Assembly (NCBI GenBank): GCA_003221435.1
Contig: QHRS01000064.1
Span: 1 to 16,714 of the forward strand
From: Candidatus Rokuibacteriota bacterium
GTDB taxonomy: Bacteria; Methylomirabilota; Methylomirabilia; Rokubacteriales; CSP1-6
Direction: 5' to 3'
DNA: 16,714 nucleotides
Positions 6,307-14,411 of the stretch are shown in pieces (within the stretch, counting starts at the first letter, position 1; every line of letters starts with the position of its first letter). The notes beneath the pieces are model-generated. The model was not told the DNA's origin. It was given only the letters and a program-made list of their open reading frames with translations, and did no database searches. The position numbers were made by a program, and so were the translations under genes.

Positions 6307-7368
6307 TCAGGCGCTGCCGGCGCCCCGGCGCTGCGGGCTTCGCTCCGACGCCCGGACGTCCCGCGTGGGGCGGCGCAGCTGGAGCAGCATGAAAAGACTG
6401 ACGACCACCGGAATCCAGAACGCGACGAGTCTGTAGAGAATGGCCGCCGCGATTGCGGTGGCCGGCTCGACTCCGTATCGGGTGAAGAACACGCTCATGA
6501 CCGCCTCGAAGCTCCCGCCGCCGCCCGGCACGCTGACGATCGCGAGGGTGGCCATCGCGACGACGAAGCCCATGAACACGACCCAGACCGGCGGCGACTG
6601 GCCGAGCGCCAGGAACGCCACGTAGAGCGCCGCGGCGTCGCAACCGACGGCGAGATACTGGAAGCCCACCATCCGATAGAACGCGCCGGGGTGGCTCTGG
6701 ATGACGGCCTTGCCCGCGTAATACTCGTCGAAGAAGTTCCGGATCGGCGCGTCGGCCCATCTGCGCCCGACCACCGCGGCGAGCCGGTTCTTGAGCGCGA
6801 TCGCGAGGCCCGTGAAGCGACGCGGGTCGCGCTGGAGAAAGTACACGTACGCGGCAAGCGTGACGGCGAGAATCCCGGGTGCAAGGGCGAGGGGCAGGTC
6901 CCCCGCGCCCCGGACGCCGCCGGTCAGGGGGTAGACCAGGCCCGCGAGCAGGAGCGTCGCGACCGCGACGGCGTAGCTCAGCGTGTCGATTAGTGCTATC
7001 AATGACGCCTGCCCGCCCGGCACGCCCCACCGGTGCAGGGCGAATGTGAGAAACGCGTAGCCGCTGGCACCGCCGGCGGGAACCAGCTGGTGCAGCGACG
7101 TCGCGATGAGTGCGGTCGACCACAGGAAGGGGCGCGTGAAGGAGTAGCCAAGCACCGTGAGCGCGACGCTGTACACCGCGGCGCGGCAGAGGTACACGCC
7201 GCCGATCGCCAGGATCGCTGGAACGAGCCACCAGAGGGCGGCCTCCCGCATCAGCCGGACGGCCATCGCAAGGGCGCCGCGGTTTGCGTAGGCCACGGAG
7301 GCGACCACGCCCGGGCCGATCACCCAGAGCAGCCAGCGGAAGGGTCCGCGGTTACAGAGTCTCGCCAT
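6307..7368 (-). CDS. YbhN/LPG-synthase transmembrane-domain family protein (putative lipid flippase-like)
   Basis: The gene encodes a 353-residue integral membrane protein, ATG at 7368. It has about eight hydrophobic helices, starting with FRWLLWVIGPGVVASVAYA, and the family signatures LVPAGGASGYAFLTFALHRWGVP and AIVSVPGGGGSFEAVMSVFFTRYGV followed by LYRLVAFWIPVVVSLFML. This matches the transmembrane half of lysylphosphatidylglycerol synthase (MprF, flippase part) and the stand-alone YbhN group; the catalytic aminoacyl-transferase domain is absent. Stand-alone members are thought to move or bind lipids, but the substrate is unknown. The short charged C-terminus (RPTRDVRASERSPQRRG) is cytoplasmic by the usual rule. 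The ATG shares two bases with a possible ATG (7367) of the divergent DUF218 gene. No strong ribosome site is visible upstream. Confidence 0.87.
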   Translation of the reverse strand: MARLCNRGPFRWLLWVIGPGVVASVAYANRGALAMAVRLMREAALWWLVPAILAIGGVYLCRAAVYSVALTVLGYSFTRPFLWSTALIATSLHQLVPAGGASGYAFLTFALHRWGVPGGQASLIALIDTLSYAVAVATLLLAGLVYPLTGGVRGAGDLPLALAPGILAVTLAAYVYFLQRDPRRFTGLAIALKNRLAAVVGRRWADAPIRNFFDEYYAGKAVIQSHPGAFYRMVGFQYLAVGCDAAALYVAFLALGQSPPVWVVFMGFVVAMATLAIVSVPGGGGSFEAVMSVFFTRYGVEPATAIAAAILYRLVAFWIPVVVSLFMLLQLRRPTRDVRASERSPQRRGAGSA

Positions 7369-7377
7369 GCCCGTTCA

Positions 7378-7408
7378 GTCCGGCGCTCTCTCGCCGGTTT
7401 TGCCGGAC
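7378..7408 (+). other. Inverted repeat in the divergent leader before the DUF218 gene
   Basis: GTCCGGC (7378-7384) pairs perfectly with GCCGGAC (7402-7408), and an inner CGCCGG-TTTT-GCCGG-like dyad lies between them. It sits between the divergent starts at 7368 and 7424. It could be an operator, a leader hairpin or a decayed part of the GC-rich repeat family; sequence alone does not decide. Confidence 0.4.
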
Positions 7409-7411
7409 ACC

Positions 7412-7417
7412 GGGGGA
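7412..7417 (+). promoter_or_regulatory. Ribosome binding site that decides the DUF218 gene start
   Basis: GGGGGA ends six bases before the GTG at 7424. The alternative ATG at 7367 has no comparable site and would overlap the first codon of the divergent gene, so the GTG is preferred. Confidence 0.5.
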
Positions 7418-7423
7418 ACGCAC

Positions 7424-8047
7424 GTGATCTCCGCGCCCGCGCCGCGCCTGCGACTCTGCACGCTCCTCGGGGCGCTCGCCGTCGCGACCCTCGTCGTCTC
7501 GGGTTTCACCCCGGCGCCCAACCTCGTGGGCGAGTGGCTCGCGGCTCCACCGAGCGTGGCGCGTGCCGACGCGATTGTCGTGCTGGGCGCCGGCGGCGCC
7601 GTGTGGGGCGACGGCATGCTCGGCAATCTGTCGATGCGCCGCGCCCTTCGAGGAATCGTCCTGCAGCGGGAGGGGCTCGCCCCGCTGCTCGTCTTTTCCG
7701 GCTCGGACGCCGAGGTCGACCAGCGCTCCCGGCTGGCCCGCGAGCTCGGCGTCATGCCCGTTCGAATCCTCGCTGGCGGCGGCTCGAATACGACGCGCGA
7801 CGAGGCGACGCGCCTGCGGGCGCTGCTGAGCCCTCGGGGCGTCCGGAAGGTCCTGCTCGTCACCGACTCGCACCACATGATCCGGGCCCGGCGACTGTTC
7901 GAGCGGGCGGGCTTCGACGTGTTCGCCGCCCCGGCCGACGATGTCTCGACCACCGCGCGGACGCCCGAGGAACGGCTCCAGCTGGCCCGCGCGATCTGCG
8001 GCGAGGTGCTCGCGCGCCTCTACTATCGGATCGCCGGATACCTGTGA
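7424..8047 (+). CDS. DUF218 (YdcF/SanA/ElyC-like) membrane-anchored protein
   Basis: The frame from GTG 7424 encodes 207 residues; an ATG at 7367 would add 19. An N-terminal hydrophobic anchor (LCTLLGALAVATLVVSGF) is followed by the DUF218 Rossmann-like domain. ADAIVVLGAGG forms the first strand and nucleotide-loop-like turn. Then come LLVFSGSDAEVDQRSRLARELGV, the conserved GGGSNTTRDEATRLRALL, VLLVTDSHHMIRARRLFERAGFDVFAAPAD and a C-terminal helix. Relatives in E. coli (SanA, ElyC, YdcF) are linked to envelope barrier function and peptidoglycan/undecaprenyl-lipid metabolism, but the biochemical activity is unsettled. It leads a co-directional series with two small envelope genes. Confidence 0.85.
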   Translation: MISAPAPRLRLCTLLGALAVATLVVSGFTPAPNLVGEWLAAPPSVARADAIVVLGAGGAVWGDGMLGNLSMRRALRGIVLQREGLAPLLVFSGSDAEVDQRSRLARELGVMPVRILAGGGSNTTRDEATRLRALLSPRGVRKVLLVTDSHHMIRARRLFERAGFDVFAAPADDVSTTARTPEERLQLARAICGEVLARLYYRIAGYL

Positions 8048-8089
8048 TCCTGGCGTGCGGCTGACATCCGCACGGAGAAAGGGAACGAC

Positions 8090-8413
8090 GTGAAGCAAGG
8101 GTTTGTGCTTGTGCTGGTCGGGCTCACGTCCGCGGCCGCCTGCGTCGCCGGGACGCGCGGCCTCGGGTTGTCGTGGCGGTCGCTCGGCGCGGCGCTCGCG
8201 CGGATGTTCGAGGCCATCGGACTCGGCGTCGTGTTCTTCGCGATCAATCTGCTCGTCGCCGCCGCGGCCATCCTCACCGCGCGGACCCTCGGGCCACGGT
8301 TCGTGTCGCTATACCTCGCCGACGACGTGACCGTGATCGCCCTCTCGGTTCTGCAGGGCCTCGTCTTCCAGGCCTGGCGGGAATCGCCGCGAGCGGACCA
8401 ACCCAGCGGCTGA
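8090..8413 (+). CDS. Small hydrophobic membrane protein, unknown function
   Basis: The frame encodes 107 residues from a GTG at 8090, with GGAGAAAGGG (8074-8083) at good spacing upstream. Two clear membrane segments (about residues 3-22 and 42-66) are followed by a third, weaker hydrophobic stretch (about 72-95) and a short polar tail. No family is recognised. It follows the DUF218 gene by 42 nt on the same strand and is probably cotranscribed with it. Confidence 0.65.
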   Translation: MKQGFVLVLVGLTSAAACVAGTRGLGLSWRSLGAALARMFEAIGLGVVFFAINLLVAAAAILTARTLGPRFVSLYLADDVTVIALSVLQGLVFQAWRESPRADQPSG

Positions 8414-8522
8414 GCCGCCCGCCCGCGGCGGTCCGCTGAAAGCTCGAACGCCGTGTCGTTCGGCAGCCGCGCACAGCCTCCGCGGAACGTCCGAGCGGTC
8501 ACTGTACCTCTAGGGAGGAGTC

Positions 8523-8798
8523 ATGAACAAGGTTCCGAGCTGCGTCCTCGTTCTGCTGATCTGTTTGGGCGTCGCGCCAGGGTGCGCGCGTCAGCGGGCG
8601 TACGACCGGCCGGGAGTCATCGACGCCGATCGTGCGCGCGACGCCGAGGAATGCCGGAAGGCCAATACCGTTCCGCGGGTGTCGGGACCGCTCGTCCTGT
8701 CGGGCGGACGCCTCGTGCGTTATCCGTTCGAGAACCTCGATCGCCACGGCTACAACCTCTGCATGGAGGCCAAGGGCTACCGGATCACCCCCGGGTGA
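8523..8798 (+). CDS. Small putative lipoprotein, unknown function
   Basis: The frame encodes 91 residues from ATG 8523, with a strong GGGAGGAG (8513-8520) directly upstream. The N-terminus is a secretion signal (KVPSCVLVLLICLGVAPGC) ending at Cys21, a plausible though not ideal lipobox (APGC), so it may be anchored by lipid outside the inner membrane. The mature part has two further cysteines (EECRKAN and YNLCMEAKGY) that could form a disulfide. The YNLCMEAKGY ending recalls small periplasmic proteins annotated only as hypothetical. Its stop lies 3 nt from the stop of the convergent yejF gene, so no separate terminator space exists. Confidence 0.7.
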   Translation: MNKVPSCVLVLLICLGVAPGCARQRAYDRPGVIDADRARDAEECRKANTVPRVSGPLVLSGGRLVRYPFENLDRHGYNLCMEAKGYRITPG

Positions 8799-8801
8799 CC
8801 C

Positions 8802-10388
8802 TCACTGGCTCACGACGCCGTGCTCGACGGCCTCGAGATCGAGGGCGGCGGCCAGCAGTGCCTTCGTGTACGGGTCCTGCGGGTGGTCGAAGATCCGCGC
8901 CGCGGGGCCGTGCTCGACGACTCGGCCGGCCCGCATCACGAGAATCTCGTCGCTGAGCGCCCGGACCACCTTCAAGTCGTGGCTGATGAACAGGTAGGCG
9001 AGCCGATGGCGCGCCTGCAGCTCACGCAGCAGATCGACGATCTGCGCCTGTACCGACATGTCGAGCGCCGAGGTGGGCTCGTCGAGCACGATGAGGCGCG
9101 GCTCGAGCACGATTGCGCGGGCGATCGCGATCCGCTGGCGCTGGCCTCCGGAGAACTCGTGCGGATACCGATCGCGGCTGTCCGGGTCGAGCCCGACTTC
9201 CCGCAGCGCCCGATCGATCATCGCGCGCCGCTCGCCGTCCGCGCCTCCGAGCCGGTGGACGCGCAGGCCTTCCTCGATGATCTGGCCGACCGACAGGCGC
9301 GGCGAGAGCGAGCTGTAGGGGTCCTGGAAGACGATCTGCATCTCGCGCCTGAGCGGGCGCAGGGTCTTTGACCGCAGTCCCTGGATCTCGCCGCCGCGGA
9401 ACTGGATCGCGCCCGTGCTCGTGAGGAGGCGCAGCAGCGCCAGCCCGAGCGTGGTCTTGCCCGATCCGCTCTCCCCGACGACGCCGAGCGTGTGACCTTC
9501 TCGCACGCTGAGCGTGACTCCGTCCACGGCCTTGATGTGGTCGACCGTGCGGCGCAGCAGGAGGATCACCGGCGCGTCGGCGGCCGCGGCGTGCGGGCCG
9601 CCCCTGGGCTCGGCGGCGATCAGCCGCCGCGTATAGGGATGGCGCGGCCGCTCGAAGATGTCCTCGGTGGGGCCGGCCTCGACGATCTCGCCCTCGGTCA
9701 TCACGCAGACGCGGGTGGCCATCTTGTGGACGACGCCGAGGTCGTGCGTGATCAGCAGCAGCGCCATCCCGAACTTGGCCTGCAGCTCGCGGAGCAATCG
9801 GAGGATCTGCGCCTGGATCGTGACGTCGAGCGCGGTCGTCGGCTCGTCGGCGATCAGGAGGTCCGGCTCGTTGGCGAGCGCCATCGCGAGCATCACGCGC
9901 TGGCGCTGGCCGCCCGACAGCTGGTGCGGATACGCGTGGAGCCGGCGCTCGGCCTCCGGGAGCCCGCAGAGGCGCAGCAGCTCGAGCGTGCGGGCGCGGG
10001 CGGCCATGCGCGCGAGTCCCTTGTGGACGAAGAGCACCTCGTTGACCTGCTTCTCGATCGTGTGCAGCGGGTTGAGCGAAGTCATCGGCTCCTGGAAGAT
10101 CATGGCGATCCGGTCGCCTCGCACTTGGCGCAGCACCGACTCCTTCGCGCCCAGCAGCTCCTGTCCCTGGAACAGGATGCTGCCGCCCGGGTGTCGGGCC
10201 AGCGGGTAGGGCAGGAGCTGCAGGATCGACAGCGCGGTGACGGTCTTTCCCGAGCCACTCTCGCCGACGAGGGCGACCGTCTCGCCGCGGCCGATGTCGA
10301 ACGACAGGTTGCGCACGGCTCGGACCTCGCCGCCGGTCGTGTCGAACGACACCGAGAGATCGCGGATCTGGAGGAGCGGCTCCGTCAC
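8802..10388 (-). CDS. yejF: YejF: dual-ATPase subunit of the oligopeptide/microcin C ABC importer (apparent internal deletion)
   Basis: This 528-residue protein carries two ATPase domains and energises the YejBE permease. Start is GTG 10388 (GTG ACG GAG), with no strong ribosome site. Domain one (about 5-260) has Walker A GESGSGKT at 42-49, QEPMTSLNP (Q-loop), LSGGQRQR signature and LLIADEPTTALD (Walker B). Domain two (about 280-520) has GESGSGKTTLG, QDPYSSLSPR, FSGGQRQRIAIARA and LIVLDEPTSALD, plus SHDLKVVRAL. Between them the text reads ADAPVILLLRRTVDHIKAVDGV. In YejF relatives about 13-15 residues carrying the first beta strand and A-loop aromatic (pattern V-FPI-RG) lie between VIL and LLRRTVDH, and they are missing here without loss of frame. 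The downstream catalytic motifs are intact, so the protein may still work, with altered nucleotide stacking in site two. It is the last gene of yejABEF, 58 nt after yejE. Confidence 0.93.
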   Translation of the reverse strand: MTEPLLQIRDLSVSFDTTGGEVRAVRNLSFDIGRGETVALVGESGSGKTVTALSILQLLPYPLARHPGGSILFQGQELLGAKESVLRQVRGDRIAMIFQEPMTSLNPLHTIEKQVNEVLFVHKGLARMAARARTLELLRLCGLPEAERRLHAYPHQLSGGQRQRVMLAMALANEPDLLIADEPTTALDVTIQAQILRLLRELQAKFGMALLLITHDLGVVHKMATRVCVMTEGEIVEAGPTEDIFERPRHPYTRRLIAAEPRGGPHAAAADAPVILLLRRTVDHIKAVDGVTLSVREGHTLGVVGESGSGKTTLGLALLRLLTSTGAIQFRGGEIQGLRSKTLRPLRREMQIVFQDPYSSLSPRLSVGQIIEEGLRVHRLGGADGERRAMIDRALREVGLDPDSRDRYPHEFSGGQRQRIAIARAIVLEPRLIVLDEPTSALDMSVQAQIVDLLRELQARHRLAYLFISHDLKVVRALSDEILVMRAGRVVEHGPAARIFDHPQDPYTKALLAAALDLEAVEHGVVSQ

Positions 10389-10446
10389 GCCGCTTTGCGT
10401 CGATGGGAGGGTGAGGCGCAGCCGCGAAGCGAGCCGGACCGACGGA

Positions 10447-11469
10447 TCATGATGTCTTGCGCGGGTCGAACGCGTCGCGGACGGCCTCGCCGACGAAGAC
10501 CAGCAGGCTCAGCATGACCGCGAGCACCAGGAAGCCCGTGATGCCGAGCCAGGGCGCCTGGAGGTTGGCCTTGCCCTGGGCCAGGATCTCGCCGAGCGAG
10601 GGCGAGCCGGGCGGGAGGCCGAAGCCCAGGAAGTCGAGCGAGGTGAGCGTCGTGATGGACCCGTTGAGGATGAACGGCAGGAAGGTCAGCGTCGCCACCA
10701 TGGCGTTGGGCAGGACGTGGCGGAATATGATCTCGGCATTGCCGACGCCGAGCGCGCGCGCGGCGCGGACATAGTCGAAGTTGCGCGCGCGCAGGAACTC
10801 GGCCCGGACGACCGCGACCAACGACATCCAGCTGAACAGCAGCATCAGCCCGAGGAGCCACCAGAAGGTCGGCTCGACGAGGCTCGCGAGGATGATCAGC
10901 AGGTACAGCTCGGGCAGACCGGACCACATCTCGATGGAGCGCTGGAATATCAAGTCGGTCCAGCCGCCGAAGTAGCCCTGCACGGCGCCGGCGATGACGC
11001 CGATGACCGAGCTGAGCAGCGTGAGCGTCAGGCCGAACAGCACCGAGATGCGGAAGCCGTAGATCAATCGCGCGAGGAGGTCGCGACCCTGGTCGTCGGT
11101 GCCGAGCCAGTTCGTCGTCGACGGCGGCGCCGGCGCCGGCACCGGCAGGTTGTAGTTGATGGTGTCGTAGCGGTACGGAATGGGCGGCCAGATGATCCAG
11201 CCCTTCTGCGTGATCAGGCTGATGACCTGCGGGTCCCGGTAGTTCGCCTCGGTCGGAAAGATGCCGCCGAACGCGGTCTCGGGATACTCGCGGAGGACCG
11301 GAAGGTAGAACGCGCCCGCGTATCTCACGAGCAGCGGCCGGTCGTTGGCGATCACCTCGGCGCAGAGGCTCACGACGAAGAGCGCGAGGAAGATCCAGAG
11401 CGACCAGAACCCCCGCCGGTTCGCCCTGAAGTTGCGCAAACGCCGCCGGGTGGGCGGGGTGAGTGTCAT
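10447..11469 (-). CDS. yejE: YejE: inner-membrane permease of the oligopeptide ABC importer
   Basis: This 340-residue protein is a DppC/OppC-type permease. A first membrane helix (GFWSLWIFLALFVVSLCAEVIA) precedes a roughly 100-residue periplasmic section characteristic of YejE (RPLLVRYAGAFYLP, WPPIPYRYDTINYNLP, NWLGTDDQGRDLLARLIYG). Five more helices follow, and the EAA coupling loop YVRAARALGVGNAEIIFRHVLPNA contacts the ATPase. The C-terminal VGEAVRDAFDPRK is typical of the family. The ATG overlaps the yejB stop by four bases (ATGA), which indicates translational coupling and an equal subunit ratio. Confidence 0.95.
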   Translation of the reverse strand: MTLTPPTRRRLRNFRANRRGFWSLWIFLALFVVSLCAEVIANDRPLLVRYAGAFYLPVLREYPETAFGGIFPTEANYRDPQVISLITQKGWIIWPPIPYRYDTINYNLPVPAPAPPSTTNWLGTDDQGRDLLARLIYGFRISVLFGLTLTLLSSVIGVIAGAVQGYFGGWTDLIFQRSIEMWSGLPELYLLIILASLVEPTFWWLLGLMLLFSWMSLVAVVRAEFLRARNFDYVRAARALGVGNAEIIFRHVLPNAMVATLTFLPFILNGSITTLTSLDFLGFGLPPGSPSLGEILAQGKANLQAPWLGITGFLVLAVMLSLLVFVGEAVRDAFDPRKTS

Positions 11470-12581
11470 GGCTCGCGGCTGGCGAAATCGATCCGCGGGT
11501 CGATCGCCACGTAGGTGAGGTCGCTGACCAGGTTCAGCAGCAACCCGATGAGGGTGTAGATGTAGAGCGTGCCGAACATGATCGGGTAGTCACGGTTGAT
11601 CGCCGCCTCGAAGCCGAGCAGCCCGAGGCCGTCGAACGAGAAAATGATCTCGATCAAGAGCGCGCTCGTGAAGAGGATCCGCACGAAGGCGCCGGGAAAC
11701 CCTGCGACGACGATGAGCATCGCGTTGCGGAAGACGTGGCCGTAGAGCACGCGGCGACGCGTGAGGCCCTTGGCGCGGGCGGTCACCACGTACTGCTTGT
11801 TGATCTCCTCGAGGAAGGAGTTCTTCGTCAGCATCGTCAGCCCCGCGAACCCGCCCACCACCATCGCGACGATGGGCAGGGTGAGATGCCGGAAGTAGTC
11901 GCGGATCCGCGCCAGCCAGCCGAGCTGCTGCCAGGTGTCGGAGACGAGGCCGCGCAGCGGAAACCACTCGAAGAAGCTCCCGCCGGCGAAGAGCACGACC
12001 AGCAGGATGGCGAACAGGAAACTCGGGATCGCGTAGCCGACGATGACGACGGCGCTGGTCCACACGTCGAAGGCCGAGCCGTCGCGCACCGCCTTCGTGA
12101 TCCCGAGCGGGATCGAGACGAAATAGACGAGGAGGGTCGTCCACAGCCCGAGCGAGATCGAAACCGGCAGCTTCTCGATCACCAGACTCACGACCGAGCG
12201 GTCGCGGAAGAAGCTGGTCCCGAAGTCGAACGCCAGATAGTGCTTCATCATCAGGAGAAACCGCTCCACGGGGGGCTTGTCGAAGCCGTACAGCTTCTCG
12301 AGCTGGCGGATGAACGCGGGGTCGAGGCCGCGCGCCCCCCGGTACTTGGTCGTCACGTCCGGGGCCTGCCCCGGCCCCTGGGCGGGGCGGGGCCCACCCG
12401 TCTCGCCTCCGGCCGAGCCGCCGAGCCGCGCCGTCGCCTCGACGGCCGTGCCCTTGATCTGGGCGATCATCTGCTCCACCGGCCCGCCCGGTGCGGCCTG
12501 GATGATGGCGAAGTTGACGACCATGATCCCGAGCAGGGTCGGGATGATCAGCAGCAGACGGCGGGCGATGTAGGCGAGCAT
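11466..12581 (-). CDS. yejB: YejB: inner-membrane permease of the oligopeptide ABC importer
   Basis: This 371-residue protein is a DppB/OppB-type permease, ATG at 12581. The first helix (YIARRLLLIIPTLLGIMVVNFAII) leads to APGGP and then the long periplasmic insert found in YejB, here Gly/Pro/Ala-rich (about 45-85) and ending in YRGARGLDP and YGFDKPP. The core helices follow, with SRDRSVV-type SLPVSISLGLW text, MLTKNSFLEEINKQYVVTARAKGL (EAA coupling loop) and the closing DPRIDF. It is 21 nt downstream of yejA and overlaps yejE by 4 nt. With YejE it forms the membrane channel of the importer for peptides and, in enterobacteria, microcin C. Confidence 0.95.
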   Translation of the reverse strand: MLAYIARRLLLIIPTLLGIMVVNFAIIQAAPGGPVEQMIAQIKGTAVEATARLGGSAGGETGGPRPAQGPGQAPDVTTKYRGARGLDPAFIRQLEKLYGFDKPPVERFLLMMKHYLAFDFGTSFFRDRSVVSLVIEKLPVSISLGLWTTLLVYFVSIPLGITKAVRDGSAFDVWTSAVVIVGYAIPSFLFAILLVVLFAGGSFFEWFPLRGLVSDTWQQLGWLARIRDYFRHLTLPIVAMVVGGFAGLTMLTKNSFLEEINKQYVVTARAKGLTRRRVLYGHVFRNAMLIVVAGFPGAFVRILFTSALLIEIIFSFDGLGLLGFEAAINRDYPIMFGTLYIYTLIGLLLNLVSDLTYVAIDPRIDFASREP

Positions 12582-12602
12582 GCGGTGTGGCGGCCGGGAT
12601 CG

Positions 12603-14411
12603 CTACTTGATCAGCTCACCCTTGCGACGGGCAAGGGCCGCCTCCTTCTTCGCGTCGACCCACCAGCTCTGGAAGCCGAACGCGTACTTCGGCGAGATCT
12701 TCGGCCGCTCGAACTTGTCCCAATAGGCGACCCGAAAGGCCTGGATGTGCCAGTGGGGGATCACGTAATGGCCCCACAGGAGGACACGGTCGAGCGCGCG
12801 GGTCCGGACGATCAGGCTCGGACGGTCGGGCGCCGAGACCACGAGGTCGACCAGCCGGTCGATCGCCGGGCTGCTGATGCCCGCGAGATTGCGGCTGCCA
12901 CGGATCCCGGCCGACTCGGACGTCCAGAAATCGCGCTGCTCGTTGCCTGGGGACAGCGACTCGCCCCACGTGGTGACGGTCATGTCGAAATCGAAGTCTT
13001 CCTCGCGCTTCTGGAACTGGAGGTTCTTCACGAAGGCCAGCGTGATGCGCTCCCAGGTCGGCTCGGTGAACAGGATCTCGAAGCTCATCGGCTCGCCGGT
13101 GCGCGCGTTGACGAGCTTGCCGTCCCGGACGACCCAGCCCGCGTCCCTGAGCAGCGCGAGCGCCGTGCCGAGGTTCTCGCGGATGTTGCCTGACCCGTCG
13201 CTGGACGGCGGCCGGTACTCCTTTGTGAACACCTCCTCGGGGAGCGCCCCGCGGAGCGGCTCCAGGATCTTCAGCTCCTCGGGGTCCGGAAGGCCGCTCG
13301 AGGCCAGCTCCGAGTTCGAGAAGTAGCTCTTCGTCCGGGTGTAGGCGCCGAAGAACAGGTTCTTGTTCGTCCACTCGAAGTCGAATGCGTGCGCGAGCGC
13401 CTGCCGCACGCGGGGGTCCCGGAAGATCGCGCGCCGCGTGTTGTAGACGTAGGCCTGCATGCCGGTCGGGACCTCGTTGGGGATCAGCTCCTTCTTGATC
13501 AGGCCCTGCGTCACCGCGGGCCCGTTGTAGGCGGTGGCCCAGTGCTTCGCGACGTTCTCCTCCCGCAGGTCGTATTCGCCTGCCTTGAAGGCTTCGAGCG
13601 CGACGGTCCCGTCGCGGTAGTAGTCGAAGCGGATGGTGTCGAAATTGTTCCGGCCGGCGTTGACCGGCAGCGCCGCGGCCCAGTAGTCCTTGACCCGGCG
13701 GTAGGTGATCGAGCGGCCCGGGCTGACCGATTCCACCTGGTAGGCGCCGCTGCCGAGCGGCGGCTCGAGCGTCGTCTTCTCGAAATCGTGCTTGCTCCAG
13801 TAGGCCTTCGAGAGGACCACCATCTGGCCGACGATCAGCGGCAGCTCGCGGTTGTCGCCCGGACTGAACGTGAACCTGACCGTGCGCTCGCCGACCTTTT
13901 CCGCCTTGGCGACCTTCGCGTAGTACGCGCGATAGAACGGATGGCCCTTGGTCTTGAGCGCGTCGAACGACCAGATGACGTCGTCGGCGGTGATCGGGCT
14001 CCCGTCGTGGAATCGCGCCTGGCGCCTGAGCGTGTACGCCACCCACGAGCGGTCGGCGGGCACCTCGACCGTTTCCGCGACGAGCCCGTACTCCGAGAAC
14101 GCCTCATCGTTGGACTGGACCGTCAGGGTCTCGAAGATCCCGCCGATGCCCGCCGCGGGGACGCCCTTCAGGATGAACGGGTTGAGCGTGTCGAACGTGC
14201 CGAGCGCCGCGAGCTTGACGCTGCCGCCCTTCGCCGCGGCAGGGCTGGCATAGTCGAAGTGCCCGAAGCCCGGCCCGTACTTGAGGTCGCCGTACATCGA
14301 GAGACCGTGGCCGACGATGACCTTGTCGCCGCCGGCGCGGACCGCTTTGAACGGCGCGAACGCGAGCAAGAGGACGACGGTGACGAGAGCCGTGATCACT
14401 CGCATCGGCAT
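12603..14411 (-). CDS. yejA: YejA: periplasmic solute-binding protein of the oligopeptide ABC importer
   Basis: This 602-residue SBP_bac_5 (cluster C) binding protein captures peptides in the periplasm for YejBEF. I chose ATG 14411 over the TTG at 14414; ATG 14405 is also possible, and none has a strong ribosome site. The signal peptide is hydrophobic (VITALVTVVLLLAFAPFKAVRA) with likely cleavage before GGDK. Family text includes GGSVKLAALGTFDTLNPFILKG, LRRQARFHDGSPITADDVIWSFDAL, the hinge DNRELPLIVGQMVVLSKAYW, and the YejA-type ending PHWHIQAFRVAYWDKFERP followed by YAFGFQSWWVD. It is the first gene of yejABEF; the 309-nt gap upstream is shared with the divergent sirtuin operon and must hold its promoter. 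In E. coli the system admits microcin C. The natural ligand here is unknown, but general peptide scavenging is likely. Confidence 0.95.
   Translation of the reverse strand: MPMRVITALVTVVLLLAFAPFKAVRAGGDKVIVGHGLSMYGDLKYGPGFGHFDYASPAAAKGGSVKLAALGTFDTLNPFILKGVPAAGIGGIFETLTVQSNDEAFSEYGLVAETVEVPADRSWVAYTLRRQARFHDGSPITADDVIWSFDALKTKGHPFYRAYYAKVAKAEKVGERTVRFTFSPGDNRELPLIVGQMVVLSKAYWSKHDFEKTTLEPPLGSGAYQVESVSPGRSITYRRVKDYWAAALPVNAGRNNFDTIRFDYYRDGTVALEAFKAGEYDLREENVAKHWATAYNGPAVTQGLIKKELIPNEVPTGMQAYVYNTRRAIFRDPRVRQALAHAFDFEWTNKNLFFGAYTRTKSYFSNSELASSGLPDPEELKILEPLRGALPEEVFTKEYRPPSSDGSGNIRENLGTALALLRDAGWVVRDGKLVNARTGEPMSFEILFTEPTWERITLAFVKNLQFQKREEDFDFDMTVTTWGESLSPGNEQRDFWTSESAGIRGSRNLAGISSPAIDRLVDLVVSAPDRPSLIVRTRALDRVLLWGHYVIPHWHIQAFRVAYWDKFERPKISPKYAFGFQSWWVDAKKEAALARRKGELIK

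Noticed and set aside
5510..7231. Minus-strand open frame of 573 codons spanning the SRPBCC gene, repeats and part of the YbhN-like gene
   Set aside because: It crosses the intergenic repeats and two real genes in the wrong frame; the product is low-complexity Arg-rich text.
11463..13193. Plus-strand open frame of 576 codons opposite yejB and yejA
   Set aside because: The opposite strand carries unmistakable yejB and yejA with coupled starts; the plus-strand text is Glu/Arg/Asp-rich shadow sequence.
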